Shown: piece after piece, positions 1 to 6,952 of the stretch | Layout of the letters: every line of letters starts with the position of its first letter | Numbering within the stretch: position 1 is the first letter of the stretch | DNA from: Desulfobacteraceae bacterium | GTDB taxonomy: Bacteria > Desulfobacterota > DSM-4660 > Desulfatiglandales > Desulfatiglandaceae | Length of the DNA stretch: 7,837 nt | Assembly (NCBI GenBank): GCA_011042035.1 | Contig: DQZA01000037.1 | Coordinates: forward strand, 1 to 7,837 | Direction: 5' to 3' | Notes under the pieces: model-generated | The model's input: only the letters and a program-made list of their open reading frames with translations | Database searches by the model: none | Told to the model about the DNA's origin: nothing | Translations under genes and position numbers: made by a program

Positions 1-61
1 GAGTTATGAGTTACCGAATGTATCATTTCGATCTTCTATTATTGACTCTTACCTCCTCCCA

Positions 62-103
62 CAACTCTAGCTCACTTTAGATCACTCTCAACTCTAGCTC
101 ACT
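62..103. repeat. Pair of 15-bp direct repeats
   Basis: The 15-mer CAACTCTAGCTCACT occurs at 62-76 and again, without mismatch, at 89-103, a period of 27 bp. The copies lie in a purine/pyrimidine-skewed, low-complexity stretch downstream of the minus-strand crotonase gene. The nonamer GTTATGAGT at 3-11 is the exact reverse complement of 101-109, so the whole 1-110 segment seems built from related short words. No open reading frame with a ribosome binding site is visible in 1-146. I see no function; it resembles the degenerate short tandem repeats found between genes in many environmental bacteria. Confidence 0.6.
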
Positions 104-122
104 CATAACCCCTACCTGGAAC

Positions 123-150
123 CTCCTGTCTCCTGACTTCTGACTTCTAA
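123..150. repeat. Four degenerate heptamer repeats (consensus CTYCTGA)
   Basis: Four consecutive 7-bp units are visible on the plus strand: CTCCTGT, CTCCTGA, CTTCTGA and CTTCTAA. The last unit overlaps the stop codon of the minus-strand crotonase gene (CTA at 147-149, read as TAG). The array therefore begins exactly where coding ends and may have supplied the present stop codon. Whether it is mobile, structural or slippage-derived cannot be told from one copy. Confidence 0.55.
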
Positions 151-926
151 GCAAACTCCGGCTTTCTCTTTTCCACAAATGCGCTGATCCCTTCTCGTCC
201 ATTGGGATGATCAGCGCAACGCGCCAGCCACCTTCGCTCCTGCTCCAGTTGTACCTCAAGACTATTGTTCAACGAATCATTAATAAGTGTCTTGGAAGCG
301 CTGAAAGAGTAAAGCGCACCTGAGGTTATCTGTCTCACCAATTCAATGGCCGCATCAAGGCTTTGACCATCTTCCACCACCTCGGTGACCAGTCCCCACT
401 CAAGGGCCTTGTCAGCGGGAATGGTTGGGTCAAACACGGCGATCTCCATTGCCTTGGACACTCCAACAATCCTGGGAAGCATAAATGTGCCTCCTCCGTC
501 AATACTCAATCCATTAGAGGTGTATGCCTGCTTCAATACCGCCGATGATTCCATTATTCTAAAATCACAGGCAAGGGCCATGGAAAACCCACCTCCTGCG
601 GCAAGGCCGTTGATAGCAGCCACTACCGGTTTTGGCATGCGCCTTATTTCCAATATTGCTTGATGGTAAATGGCAGCAAGTTCGTAAAAGGCATCACCAT
701 ATTCTTCCTTATATGATGCCACCCATTTTAAGTCACCGCCAGCGCAAAAAGCACTTCCTTTCCCTGTCAGTACAACCCCGGAAGCCGAACGGTCCAGTGA
801 TAGGTCAACCAATATATCCTTAAGGCTACGGATTGCCTCCACATCAAAAGCATTGTATGCTTTGGGACGATTAAGGCTCACCACGCTCACATTTCCTCTT
901 CTTTCTACAAGCACCTTTTTATGCAT
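147..926 (-). CDS. Enoyl-CoA hydratase/isomerase family protein (crotonase fold, PaaG/isomerase-like)
   Basis: This 259-residue cytoplasmic protein has the crotonase fold at normal family length and should act on an acyl-CoA thioester. The first oxyanion-hole segment is FCAGGDL (60-66) and the second is NGLAAGGGFSMALACD (106-121). The two glutamates of classical enoyl-CoA hydratases are missing: the position after GGG-x is Ser115 and the QPE glutamate aligns with Tyr135. Instead an aspartate, D143 in GLSIDGGGT, sits where PaaG-type isomerases and 4-chlorobenzoyl-CoA dehalogenase carry their catalytic Asp. A C-C double-bond isomerase or related lyase is thus likelier than a hydratase; the substrate is unknown. 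The start at 926 is chosen because AGGAGGGTG (931-939) lies just upstream. An in-frame TTG at 956 would place that site inside the gene. It is transcribed away from moaA and has no clear link to the formate dehydrogenase cluster. Confidence 0.88.
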   Translation of the reverse strand: MHKKVLVERRGNVSVVSLNRPKAYNAFDVEAIRSLKDILVDLSLDRSASGVVLTGKGSAFCAGGDLKWVASYKEEYGDAFYELAAIYHQAILEIRRMPKPVVAAINGLAAGGGFSMALACDFRIMESSAVLKQAYTSNGLSIDGGGTFMLPRIVGVSKAMEIAVFDPTIPADKALEWGLVTEVVEDGQSLDAAIELVRQITSGALYSFSASKTLINDSLNNSLEVQLEQERRWLARCADHPNGREGISAFVEKRKPEFA

Positions 927-1003
927 TTTCCACCCTCCTACTTGCTTTCCCCCCAAAATTTTCCTTTATCACTCAGCCAAAATTGTTGTAAGGTATTACT
1001 CTG

Positions 1004-1031
1004 TTGATTCTGTAATGATGGCTTTTACATA
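1004..1031 (+). promoter_or_regulatory. Weak sigma-70-like promoter candidate for moaA
   Basis: TTGATT (1004-1009) and TACATA (1026-1031) are separated by 16 bp in the 173-bp gap between the divergent crotonase and moaA genes. The match to consensus is only 4/6 and about 3/6, so this is a guess supported mainly by position. The leader to the ATG at 1100 would be roughly 60 nt. I looked for a molybdenum-cofactor riboswitch there and could not identify one. Confidence 0.22.
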
Positions 1032-1099
1032 AAAATCAGAGGAAAATCCACAATATTTAGTTGACCCGAGGGAGTTGCAGCTACCAAAAAGACACGACA

Positions 1100-2086
1100 A
1101 TGACCCTAGTTGACGCCTTTCACAGGAATATTGACTACCTCCGCATATCCGTAACGGACCGCTGTAATTTGAGATGTCTTTACTGCGTTCCCCAAGGTGA
1201 ACTCATCAAACTAAAGCATCAGGACATCCTCCGTTATGAAGAAATCCTCCGAATAGCACGAATAGCAATCTCCCTGGGCATCAAAAAAATTAGGATTACG
1301 GGTGGCGAGCCCCTGGTCAGGAAAGGAATTATCAGCTTGATAGAATCCATTTCCGCATTGTCGGGCCTGCAAGACATTTCGATTACTACAAATGGTGTAC
1401 TGCTACTGGAAAACCTTAAGCGATTATGGAATGCTGGCATTAGGCGCTTGAATATCAGCCTCGATACAATGAAAAGGGAAAAATACAGGCATATCACTGG
1501 CTCAGATAAATTTGATGCCGTATGGACTTCCATCGAAAAGGCTGCTGACATGGGCTTTGACCCTATTAAGATTAACATTGTGGCAATGAAGAATGTAAAT
1601 GATGACGAAATAGAGGACTTCGGCTCCTTATCAATGACCAAACCCTACCATATCCGCTTTATTGAGTATATGCCTATAGGTACAAAGCCCTCGCGCCTGA
1701 GACCGGAATATATTCCCTCGGTGGAAATCAAAAAAAGGCTCGAGGCATTGGGTGAACTTGAAGCTATAAGCAGATCAGCCCTCGACGGGCCCGCTGAAAG
1801 ATATCGCTTCGAGGGTGCCAAAGGGGAAATCGGGCTTATTAGTCCCATGACAAATCATTTTTGTAAGGCCTGTAACCGCCTTAGACTTACCGCTGCTGGA
1901 TCCCTTAGACCCTGCCTGCTTTCAAGCCGCGAAATAGACATCAGAGGACCGTTGCGCAATGGGGCAACCGACGCAGAACTTGTTGAAATATTTAGAAAGG
2001 CAGTAATGATGAAACCATCCAGCCACGGCATGCTCCACGAAAAGTCTGAGTTATTTCCTGGAGAAATGTCCTCCATTGGAGGTTGA
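1100..2086 (+). CDS. moaA: GTP 3',8-cyclase (molybdenum cofactor biosynthesis protein A)
   Basis: MoaA is a radical SAM enzyme that, with MoaC, converts GTP to cyclic pyranopterin monophosphate, the first step of molybdenum/tungsten cofactor synthesis. The 328-residue product matches the usual length. The N-terminal radical SAM cluster motif CNLRCLYC provides C22, C26 and C29, followed by the GGEP SAM-binding motif. The C-terminal second cluster, C-x2-C-x13-C, is C255, C258 and C272. The chain ends in the Gly-Gly tail (SIGG) needed for activity in the family. The ATG at 1100 gives the typical MoaA N-terminus running into RNIDYLRISVTDRCN. The in-frame TTG at 1061 would add 13 atypical residues. 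No strong Shine-Dalgarno precedes 1100 (only GGGAG near 1070-1074), so initiation may be weak. It lies just upstream of a Mo/W-dependent formate dehydrogenase on the same strand, about 360 bp away, so it is functionally related but probably separately transcribed. Confidence 0.95.
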   Translation: MTLVDAFHRNIDYLRISVTDRCNLRCLYCVPQGELIKLKHQDILRYEEILRIARIAISLGIKKIRITGGEPLVRKGIISLIESISALSGLQDISITTNGVLLLENLKRLWNAGIRRLNISLDTMKREKYRHITGSDKFDAVWTSIEKAADMGFDPIKINIVAMKNVNDDEIEDFGSLSMTKPYHIRFIEYMPIGTKPSRLRPEYIPSVEIKKRLEALGELEAISRSALDGPAERYRFEGAKGEIGLISPMTNHFCKACNRLRLTAAGSLRPCLLSSREIDIRGPLRNGATDAELVEIFRKAVMMKPSSHGMLHEKSELFPGEMSSIGG

Positions 2087-2158
2087 AACAGATAACAGAG
2101 GCCTTATATCATTATTGACATAACTTATTGATTTAAAAAAAGATTGACGACAAGAAAT

Positions 2159-2329
2159 CTATCTGCTAAATGCTTCCATTATCGTATGGCTCATCTTTAA
2201 CCTTTTTTCACAGGCGTAATTCATGTCAACAGGAAGGTCTAAAGCCTGCCCTTTATGCAAGGCCAGGGTAAATCGTGAAAGACCTCCGCCATCATGTTGT
2301 CGTAACCTTATCACCAGTTTGTCTTCCAT
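2159..2329 (-). CDS. Possible small hypothetical protein (56 aa)
   Basis: A 56-codon reading frame opens with ATG at 2329 and ends with TAG at 2159-2161, on the strand opposite its neighbours, in the 362-bp gap between moaA and fdhA. GAGAGTGAT, a partial match to the anti-16S sequence GGAGGTGAT, sits a few bases upstream of the ATG. The product begins MEDKLVIRLRQHDGGG and ends with a charged, probably helical segment (MNYACEKRLKMSHTIMEAF). It has one cysteine, no signal peptide and no membrane segment. I do not recognise the family. It could be a real small gene divergent from fdhA, a remnant, or chance. Elsewhere in this gap I see only the fdhA promoter and two TTATTGA direct repeats (2112-2118 and 2125-2131). 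Confidence 0.35.
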   Translation of the reverse strand: MEDKLVIRLRQHDGGGLSRFTLALHKGQALDLPVDMNYACEKRLKMSHTIMEAFSR

Positions 2330-2379
2330 TAATCACTCTCAATGCAATTTAGCTACTGGCAGTTAACCCGAGGTGGTGT

Positions 2380-2409
2380 TTGAGTTTCATTTTTTAGGCA
2401 CTTTATTAT
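2380..2409 (+). promoter_or_regulatory. Sigma-70-like promoter candidate for the fdhAB operon
   Basis: TTGAGT (2380-2385) and TATTAT (2404-2409) are spaced by 18 bp, matching TTGACA/TATAAT at 4/6 and 5/6. Transcription would start near 2416, giving a leader of about 33 nt with the strong ribosome binding site AAGGAGGT (2438-2445) four bases before the fdhA ATG. No sigma-54 (GG-N10-GC) element is present in this stretch. Position and the AT-rich setting support the call; no operator was recognised. Confidence 0.45.
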
Positions 2410-2448
2410 TTCCGCAGTACACATTAACCATCAAAGAAAGGAGGTCCC

Positions 2449-5400
2449 ATGAAGCTCACACGTCGGCAGTTCATCAAAATCACTGGGGCTTCCGCCGCCG
2501 GGGTAATGGCCTTGGGTTTGGGCATTGATTTAAGGCCTATTAAATCACATGCCCAGACCTTAAAGATCCATTACGCCAAGGAGACCACGAGCATTTGCTG
2601 TTACTGTGCAGTGGGCTGCGGTGTGATTGTGCACACCGGTAAGGCGGGGGCAGGCAAGGTCATTAACATTGAAGGAGATCCTGATCATCCCATCAACGAG
2701 GGCGCCCTTTGTTCTAAGGGAGCCGCCCTGAGCCAGTTGGTAAACAATGAAAACCGAGTTACAACTCCTCTTTATCGCGCTCCTTATAGTACGCGCTGGC
2801 AGAAGGTCTCCTGGGACTGGGCCCTGTGGCAAATCGCCTTGAGGGTTAAGAAAAGCCGTGATGCCAGCTTCACTGCTCGCAATGCCAAGGGACAGGTGGT
2901 CAATCGCACAAACGGTATTGCCCATGTTGGGAGTGCGGCTATTGATAACGAGGAGTGCTGGCTTGTGCAGGCCATGATGAGGGCCCTGGGGCTCGTTTAT
3001 ATCGAGCACCAGGCCCGTATCTGACACAGCGCCACGGTTGCGGCTCTGGCAGAGTCGTTCGGACGCGGCGCAATGACAAACCACTGGATTGATATCCGTA
3101 ATAGCGATTGCATCCTGATAATGGGCTCCAATGCTGCTGAAAACCACCCCATCTCCTTTAAGTGGGTGACTGAGGCCATAAAGCGCGGAGCCAAACTCAT
3201 AAGCGTTGACCCCAGGTTTACGAGGACCTCATCCAAGGCGGATATATATGCGCCGCTTCGCTCTGGAACCGATATTGCCTTCCTGGGCGGAATGATAAAA
3301 TACATCCTGGACAACAACAAATACTTTAAGGAATACGTGGCCAACTACACCAATGCCTCCTTTATAGTTGGAGATAGCTATGACTTCCATGATGGGCTGT
3401 TTTCCGGTTATGACCCGGTACATCACAAATACGACAAAAGCAAATGGGCGTTTGTGAGAGATGAGAAGGGCATACCCAAAAAGGACAGGACATTGCAGCA
3501 TCCTCGCTGTGTGTTCCAGTTGCTGAAAAAGCATTATAGCCGCTATGACCTTGATACGGTCTCCGCAATAACCGGAACACCCAAAGAAGATCTCCTTAAG
3601 GTCTATGAGGCCTATTCGTCAACTGGGCAAAAGGGCAAGGCGGGCACGATAATGTACGCCATGGGCTGGACACAGCATACAGTAGGGGTGCAGAACATTC
3701 GTAGCATGGCGATGATTCAGCTCCTTCTAGGAAACATCGGTGTGGCCGGAGGAGGGGTCAATGCTCTCAGGGGTGAGTCTAATGTGCAGGGCTCCACAGA
3801 CCACTGCATCCTTTTCCACATCTTGCCAGGATACCTGAAAACACCTAAGGCCTCCCAACCCACCCTTGCGGATTACAACAAGAAATACACGCCTGTTACC
3901 CATGACCCGCTGAGCGCCAACTGGTGGGGCAATTATCCCAAGTACTCGGTGAGCCTGCTCAAGAGTTTCTGGGGTAATAAGGCAACGCCTGCTAATGACT
4001 TTGGTTATAGTTGGCTGCCCAAGCTTGATGACGGAAAGACTTACACCTGGCTGGACCTGTTTGATGAAATGTATAAGGGTGAGTTCACCGGCTTCTTTGC
4101 ATGGGGCCAGAATCCTGCAGCCTCTGGAGCCAACTCCAACAAAACCAGGAAGGCCCTGACCAAGCTGGATTGGTTGGTCAACGTAAACATTTTTCCTAAT
4201 GAGACAGGCTGGTTCTGGAAAGGCCCTGGTATGAACCCGAGAGAGATAAAGACCGAGGTCTTTTTCCTCCCATGTGCCGTATCGGTGGAAAAGGAAGGAT
4301 CAATCACAAACAGCGGCCGTTGGATGCAATGGCGGTATAAAGCCGCTGAGCCACCCGGGGATGCAAGGCCTGATGGCGACATAATGATTGATCTGTTCAA
4401 GAAAATCCGGTGGTTTTACCGGAAAGATCTCAAGCAGGGGAAAAAGGCTGTATTTCCCGAGCCCATCCTTAACCTCAAGTGGGACTATACAACCAAAGGC
4501 AAGTACGATCCTCATAAAGTAGCAAAAGAGATCAACGGTTATTTCCAGAAAGACGTCACCGTCAAAGGCAAGCATTTCAAGAAGGGTGACCTGGTGCCTA
4601 GCTTCGCGTATCTGCAGGCCGATGGATCCACCAGCAGTGGAAACTGGTTGTACTGCAACTCTTACACCAATAAGGGCAATATGGCCGCAAGGCGCAAACG
4701 GGAAAAATCCGGCATCGGCCTTAATCTCGAGTGGTCCTGGTGTTGGCCTGTCAATCGCCGTATCCTTTACAACCGAGCCTCTGTGGATATGCACGGAAAC
4801 CCCTGGGATCCGGAGCATCCCGTTATCAAGTGGGATTCTACGGCCAAGGGCGGAAAGGGCGGTTGGGTTGGCGATGTGCCCGACGGCGGGTGGCCTCCCA
4901 TGCTGAAACCCGATGGCACCTTGAACCCCAAGACCAAGTACCCCTTCATTATGAAACCTGAGGGGCATGGCCGCATATTTGGACCAGGGAGAGCAGACGG
5001 ACCCTTCCCGGAGCATTACGAGCCCCTGGAATGCCCGGTGGAAAAGAACCTGCTTTCCAGCCAGCTTGTCAACCCAGTGTTGCCAAAGTACTCCACCGAC
5101 ATGGATGTATACAAGACATGCGACCCACGGTACCCCATCGTGGGAACCACATATCGGGTGTCCGAGCACTGGCAAACTGGAGTAATGACACGCTGGCAGC
5201 CGTGGCTCCTTGAAACCCAGCCTCAGCTCTTCGTAGAAATGAGCAAAGAACTGGCCCAGATGAAGGGCATAAAGAATGGAGAGAGGGTTATTGTAGAGTC
5301 TGCCAGAGGGAAGGTGAAGGCGGTCGCAATTGTCACTCAGCGGTTCCGTCCCTTTAAGATTCAGGGCAATGTCATCCACCAGGTTGGTTTGCCATGGTGC

Positions 5401-5523
5401 TATGGATGGGTTCACCCAAGAGACGGAGGCGATTCAGCCAATCTTTTGACTCCATCCACAGGGGACCCCAATACCAGGATCCCTGAAACCAAGGCCTTTA
5501 TGGTCAACGTAAGAAAGATATAG
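2449..5523 (+). CDS. fdhA: Selenocysteine-containing formate dehydrogenase, catalytic alpha subunit, Tat-exported
   Basis: This subunit interconverts formate and CO2 at a Mo- or W-bis-MGD centre, probably in the periplasm. The frame runs 1,024 residues if the in-frame TGA at 3022-3024 is read as selenocysteine (residue 192); reading continues seamlessly into AMTNHW, as in FdnG. Residues 1-35 are a twin-arginine signal (TRRQFIK, hydrophobic stretch, SHA before the likely cleavage). A [4Fe-4S] cluster is bound by C50, C53, C57 and C88. Sec192-His193 and Arg441 (in NALRGESN) fit the known active-site trio and have the same numbering as I recall for D. vulgaris FdhA. The C-terminal third is the MGD-binding domain (HQVGLPWCYGW, then SANLLTPSTGD). 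C862 and C891 are discussed as a finding. fdhB follows after 15 bp. The sequence does not tell Mo from W. Automatic callers will split this gene in two (2449-3024 and 3073-5523). Confidence 0.96.
3022..3058 (+). promoter_or_regulatory. UGA selenocysteine codon with bacterial SECIS-like hairpin
   Basis: The in-frame TGA (3022-3024) is followed by a potential stem-loop at the spacing expected of a bacterial SECIS, which SelB binds inside the coding region. One folding pairs 3040-3047 with 3051-3058 (GCGGCTCT with AGAGTCGT, including wobbles) around a GGC triloop. The other pairs TGC 3039-3041 with GCA 3049-3051 and exposes a GGCTCTG loop, closer to the G-rich apical loop of E. coli fdhF. The fold is by eye. 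The recoding call rests chiefly on protein homology on both sides of the TGA. Confidence 0.75.
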
Positions 5524-5536
5524 AAAGGAGGTGATC
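5524..5536 (+). promoter_or_regulatory. Near-perfect extended Shine-Dalgarno for fdhB
   Basis: AAAGGAGGTGATC starts directly after the fdhA TAG (5521-5523) and is complementary to at least 12 bases of the canonical 16S rRNA 3' end, with 7 nt between GGAGG and the ATG at 5539. Such an extended match suggests strong, independent initiation of fdhB rather than simple coupling. This may help keep beta-subunit supply up despite slow decoding at the fdhA UGA. Confidence 0.8.
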
Positions 5537-5538
5537 GA

Positions 5539-6294
5539 ATGAGCGGAAAGGCATTTTTCATTGATACTACGGTGTGTATAGGATGCCGCGGCTGCCAGAT
5601 TGCTTGCAAGCAATGGCACCAGCTACCGGCCACCAAAACAAAGAATATGGGCAGCTACCAGAATCCGCAAGATCTCTCCTTCTATACCTACAAACTCGTT
5701 AGGTTTCAGGAGCATCTTGGTCCGGATGGTAAGCCTGTCTGGTATTTCTTCCCTGACCAGTGCAGGCACTGCCTGGAACCACCCTGCAAAGAAACCGCAG
5801 ATGACATGGTTCCTGGTGGCATCATCATTGATAGCCAGACCGGTGCGGTCCTTTACACGGACAAACTAAAGAAGGCAAGTGCCGCCGACATCATTGAAGC
5901 CTGCCCCTTTAACATCCCCAGGGCTCAAAAGGGAACCGGCTATATGGCCAAATGTACCATGTGTTTTGAAAGGGTACACAATGGACTGTTGCCAGCCTGT
6001 GTGAAAACATGCCCAACGGGGGCAATGAACTTTGGGGACAGGGATAAGATGGTGGCGCTGGCCAAGCAAAGGCTTGCCGAGGCCAAGGCCAAATATCCCA
6101 ATGCCACTTTGACAGGCCTTGAGGATCTGAGGGTGTTTTACCTGCTTGGTGACAAACCCGAGAAGTATTACACATACGCCCAGGCTGACACCAGGCCTTC
6201 AGGTATGGACCGCAAGATGGCCTTAAAGAAAATAGGTCGCTCTCTCAAAGAGCTTACTCGAGAGTGGCAGGCCCTAAATAAGTTGGTAAGCTAA
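5539..6294 (+). CDS. fdhB: Formate dehydrogenase iron-sulfur beta subunit (three [4Fe-4S] clusters)
   Basis: FdhB carries electrons between FdhA and an external partner. The 251-residue ferredoxin-fold protein contains exactly 12 cysteines, all in cluster motifs. They are C-x2-C-x2-C-x3-C at C13, C16, C19 and C23; CRHCLEPPC; the lone Cys of EACPFNIP; and KCTMCFE plus ACVKTCP. In four-cluster FdnH-type subunits the second block has a fourth Cys three residues after its last one, but here it reads CKETA. That makes three clusters, as in the soluble Desulfovibrio enzymes. No signal peptide or transmembrane helix is visible, so export would occur with the Tat-bearing FdhA, and there is no membrane anchor of the FdnH kind. 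A lysine- and alanine-rich segment lies near residues 168-192, followed by a basic tail. It is co-transcribed with fdhA. No gamma subunit or cytochrome gene follows within the window. Confidence 0.94.
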   Translation: MSGKAFFIDTTVCIGCRGCQIACKQWHQLPATKTKNMGSYQNPQDLSFYTYKLVRFQEHLGPDGKPVWYFFPDQCRHCLEPPCKETADDMVPGGIIIDSQTGAVLYTDKLKKASAADIIEACPFNIPRAQKGTGYMAKCTMCFERVHNGLLPACVKTCPTGAMNFGDRDKMVALAKQRLAEAKAKYPNATLTGLEDLRVFYLLGDKPEKYYTYAQADTRPSGMDRKMALKKIGRSLKELTREWQALNKLVS

Positions 6295-6316
6295 CATGCA
6301 TTAACTTTATGGACGT

Positions 6317-6346
6317 AAAGGGGTGTCCCCTGGGCACCCCTTTATT
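6317..6346 (+). terminator. Strong hairpin with T-rich tail after fdhB
   Basis: AAAGGGGTG (6317-6325) pairs perfectly with CACCCCTTT (6335-6343). T6326-G6334, C6327-G6333 and C6328-G6332 extend it to 12 bp around a CCT triloop, followed by TTTATTCTTC. It starts 22 bp after the fdhB stop and looks like an intrinsic terminator. The T tract is short and interrupted, and the next gene's ribosome binding site begins only about 12 bp beyond the stem, so it may act as a partial terminator or a 3'-end stabiliser that lowers downstream expression. Confidence 0.7.
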
Positions 6347-6367
6347 CTTCAAGCCGGAGGTAATGCC

Positions 6368-6952
6368 ATGAAATATTGGCCTTCCCTAGCTCTTTCTATC
6401 TTCGTCTTTTTCTGCCTCTGGTTACCATCATCCGTGGGCCAGGCAAAGGCCCCGGCGCCCGGAAAGCTCTTACCAAGGTTTGAGATTCCACCACCACAGC
6501 GCCCCATTGATGCCCAGTACCTCGGTGTGCAAGATAAGGAATCATTCTGGATCACCGATATCGACGCACAACTGGTGATCATCGAGATATTCAGCATGTA
6601 TTGCCCATTTTGTCAGAGGGAAGCCCCTCGGATAAATGAATTATATGAAAAAATAGAATCAGACCCTCAATTGAAAGGGAAGATCAAAATTATAGGCGTA
6701 GGAGCCGGCAACTCACCATTCGAGGTCAACTTTTTCAGGAAAAAATTCAACGTGCCCTTTCCCATGTTCCCGGACAATGACTTTGCCATCCACAAGACCC
6801 TTGGGGAAGTCAGAACTCCTTATTTCATAGTTGTATCTAATCTACCCGATCACTGTCCTACGGTTATTTATTCCAAACTTGGCAGCATAAAGAACATGGA
6901 TGAATTTCTCAAACATATCAGCAAGAAACTAAGTAGCGAGGCACAAGAATGA
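6368..6952 (+). CDS. Exported thioredoxin-like protein (TlpA/redoxin family, CPFC active site)
   Basis: This 194-residue protein is probably a periplasmic thiol-disulfide oxidoreductase. Residues 1-26 form a signal peptide (MKYW, hydrophobic core LALSIFVFFCLWL, then SVGQA). The redox motif CPFC is at 79-82 in FSMYCPFCQREAP, and the conserved cis-proline is P151 in VRTPY, which marks a thioredoxin fold. A predicted strand (KIKIIGVGAG) and the FPMFPDND segment resemble TlpA/ResA-type redoxins. The ATG at 6368 is preceded by GGAGGTAAT (6357-6364). The longer frame from 6323 starts within the hairpin and is unlikely. The gene follows fdhB through that hairpin and overlaps the next gene by ATGA (6949-6952), so the two are translationally coupled. 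Its target is unknown: the adjacent peroxiredoxin, FdhA cysteines or cytochrome maturation are all possible. C16 lies in the hydrophobic core without a lipobox, so a lipoprotein is unlikely. Confidence 0.82.
   Translation: MKYWPSLALSIFVFFCLWLPSSVGQAKAPAPGKLLPRFEIPPPQRPIDAQYLGVQDKESFWITDIDAQLVIIEIFSMYCPFCQREAPRINELYEKIESDPQLKGKIKIIGVGAGNSPFEVNFFRKKFNVPFPMFPDNDFAIHKTLGEVRTPYFIVVSNLPDHCPTVIYSKLGSIKNMDEFLKHISKKLSSEAQE

Noticed and set aside
1061..1099. TTG start for moaA at 1061
   Set aside because: It adds 13 residues absent from the normal MoaA N-terminus, while the ATG at 1100 gives the canonical start.
2115..2143. Perfect TTGACA box after moaA as a promoter
   Set aside because: No -10-like hexamer occurs 16-18 bp downstream (2138-2143 is AAAAGA), and no plus-strand gene begins soon after.
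2223..2366. 47-residue plus-strand frame with CPLC and CC motifs, suggestive of a zinc ribbon
   Set aside because: There is no good ribosome binding site, it overlaps the better-supported minus-strand small frame, and its end runs almost up to the fdhA promoter; the cysteine pattern is probably chance.
2391..2416. Sigma-54 promoter around GGCAC before fdhA
   Set aside because: The GG-N10-GC spacing is not met at GGCAC (2397) or at CTGGCAG (near 2356).
4300..5415. 371-codon open frame on the minus strand
   Set aside because: It lies antisense to the conserved C-terminal half of fdhA, has no ribosome binding site of note, and its translation resembles no protein; it is a compositional shadow.
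2449..5523. Two separate genes or a nonsense-disrupted pseudogene in fdhA
   Set aside because: The TGA is at the known selenocysteine site, the frame is unbroken on both sides with full homology to the FdnG/FdhA family, and a hairpin follows at SECIS spacing.
6323..6367. Upstream ATG for the redoxin gene
   Set aside because: It lies within the hairpin stem, adds 15 residues before the signal peptide, and bypasses the clear GGAGGT ribosome binding site.
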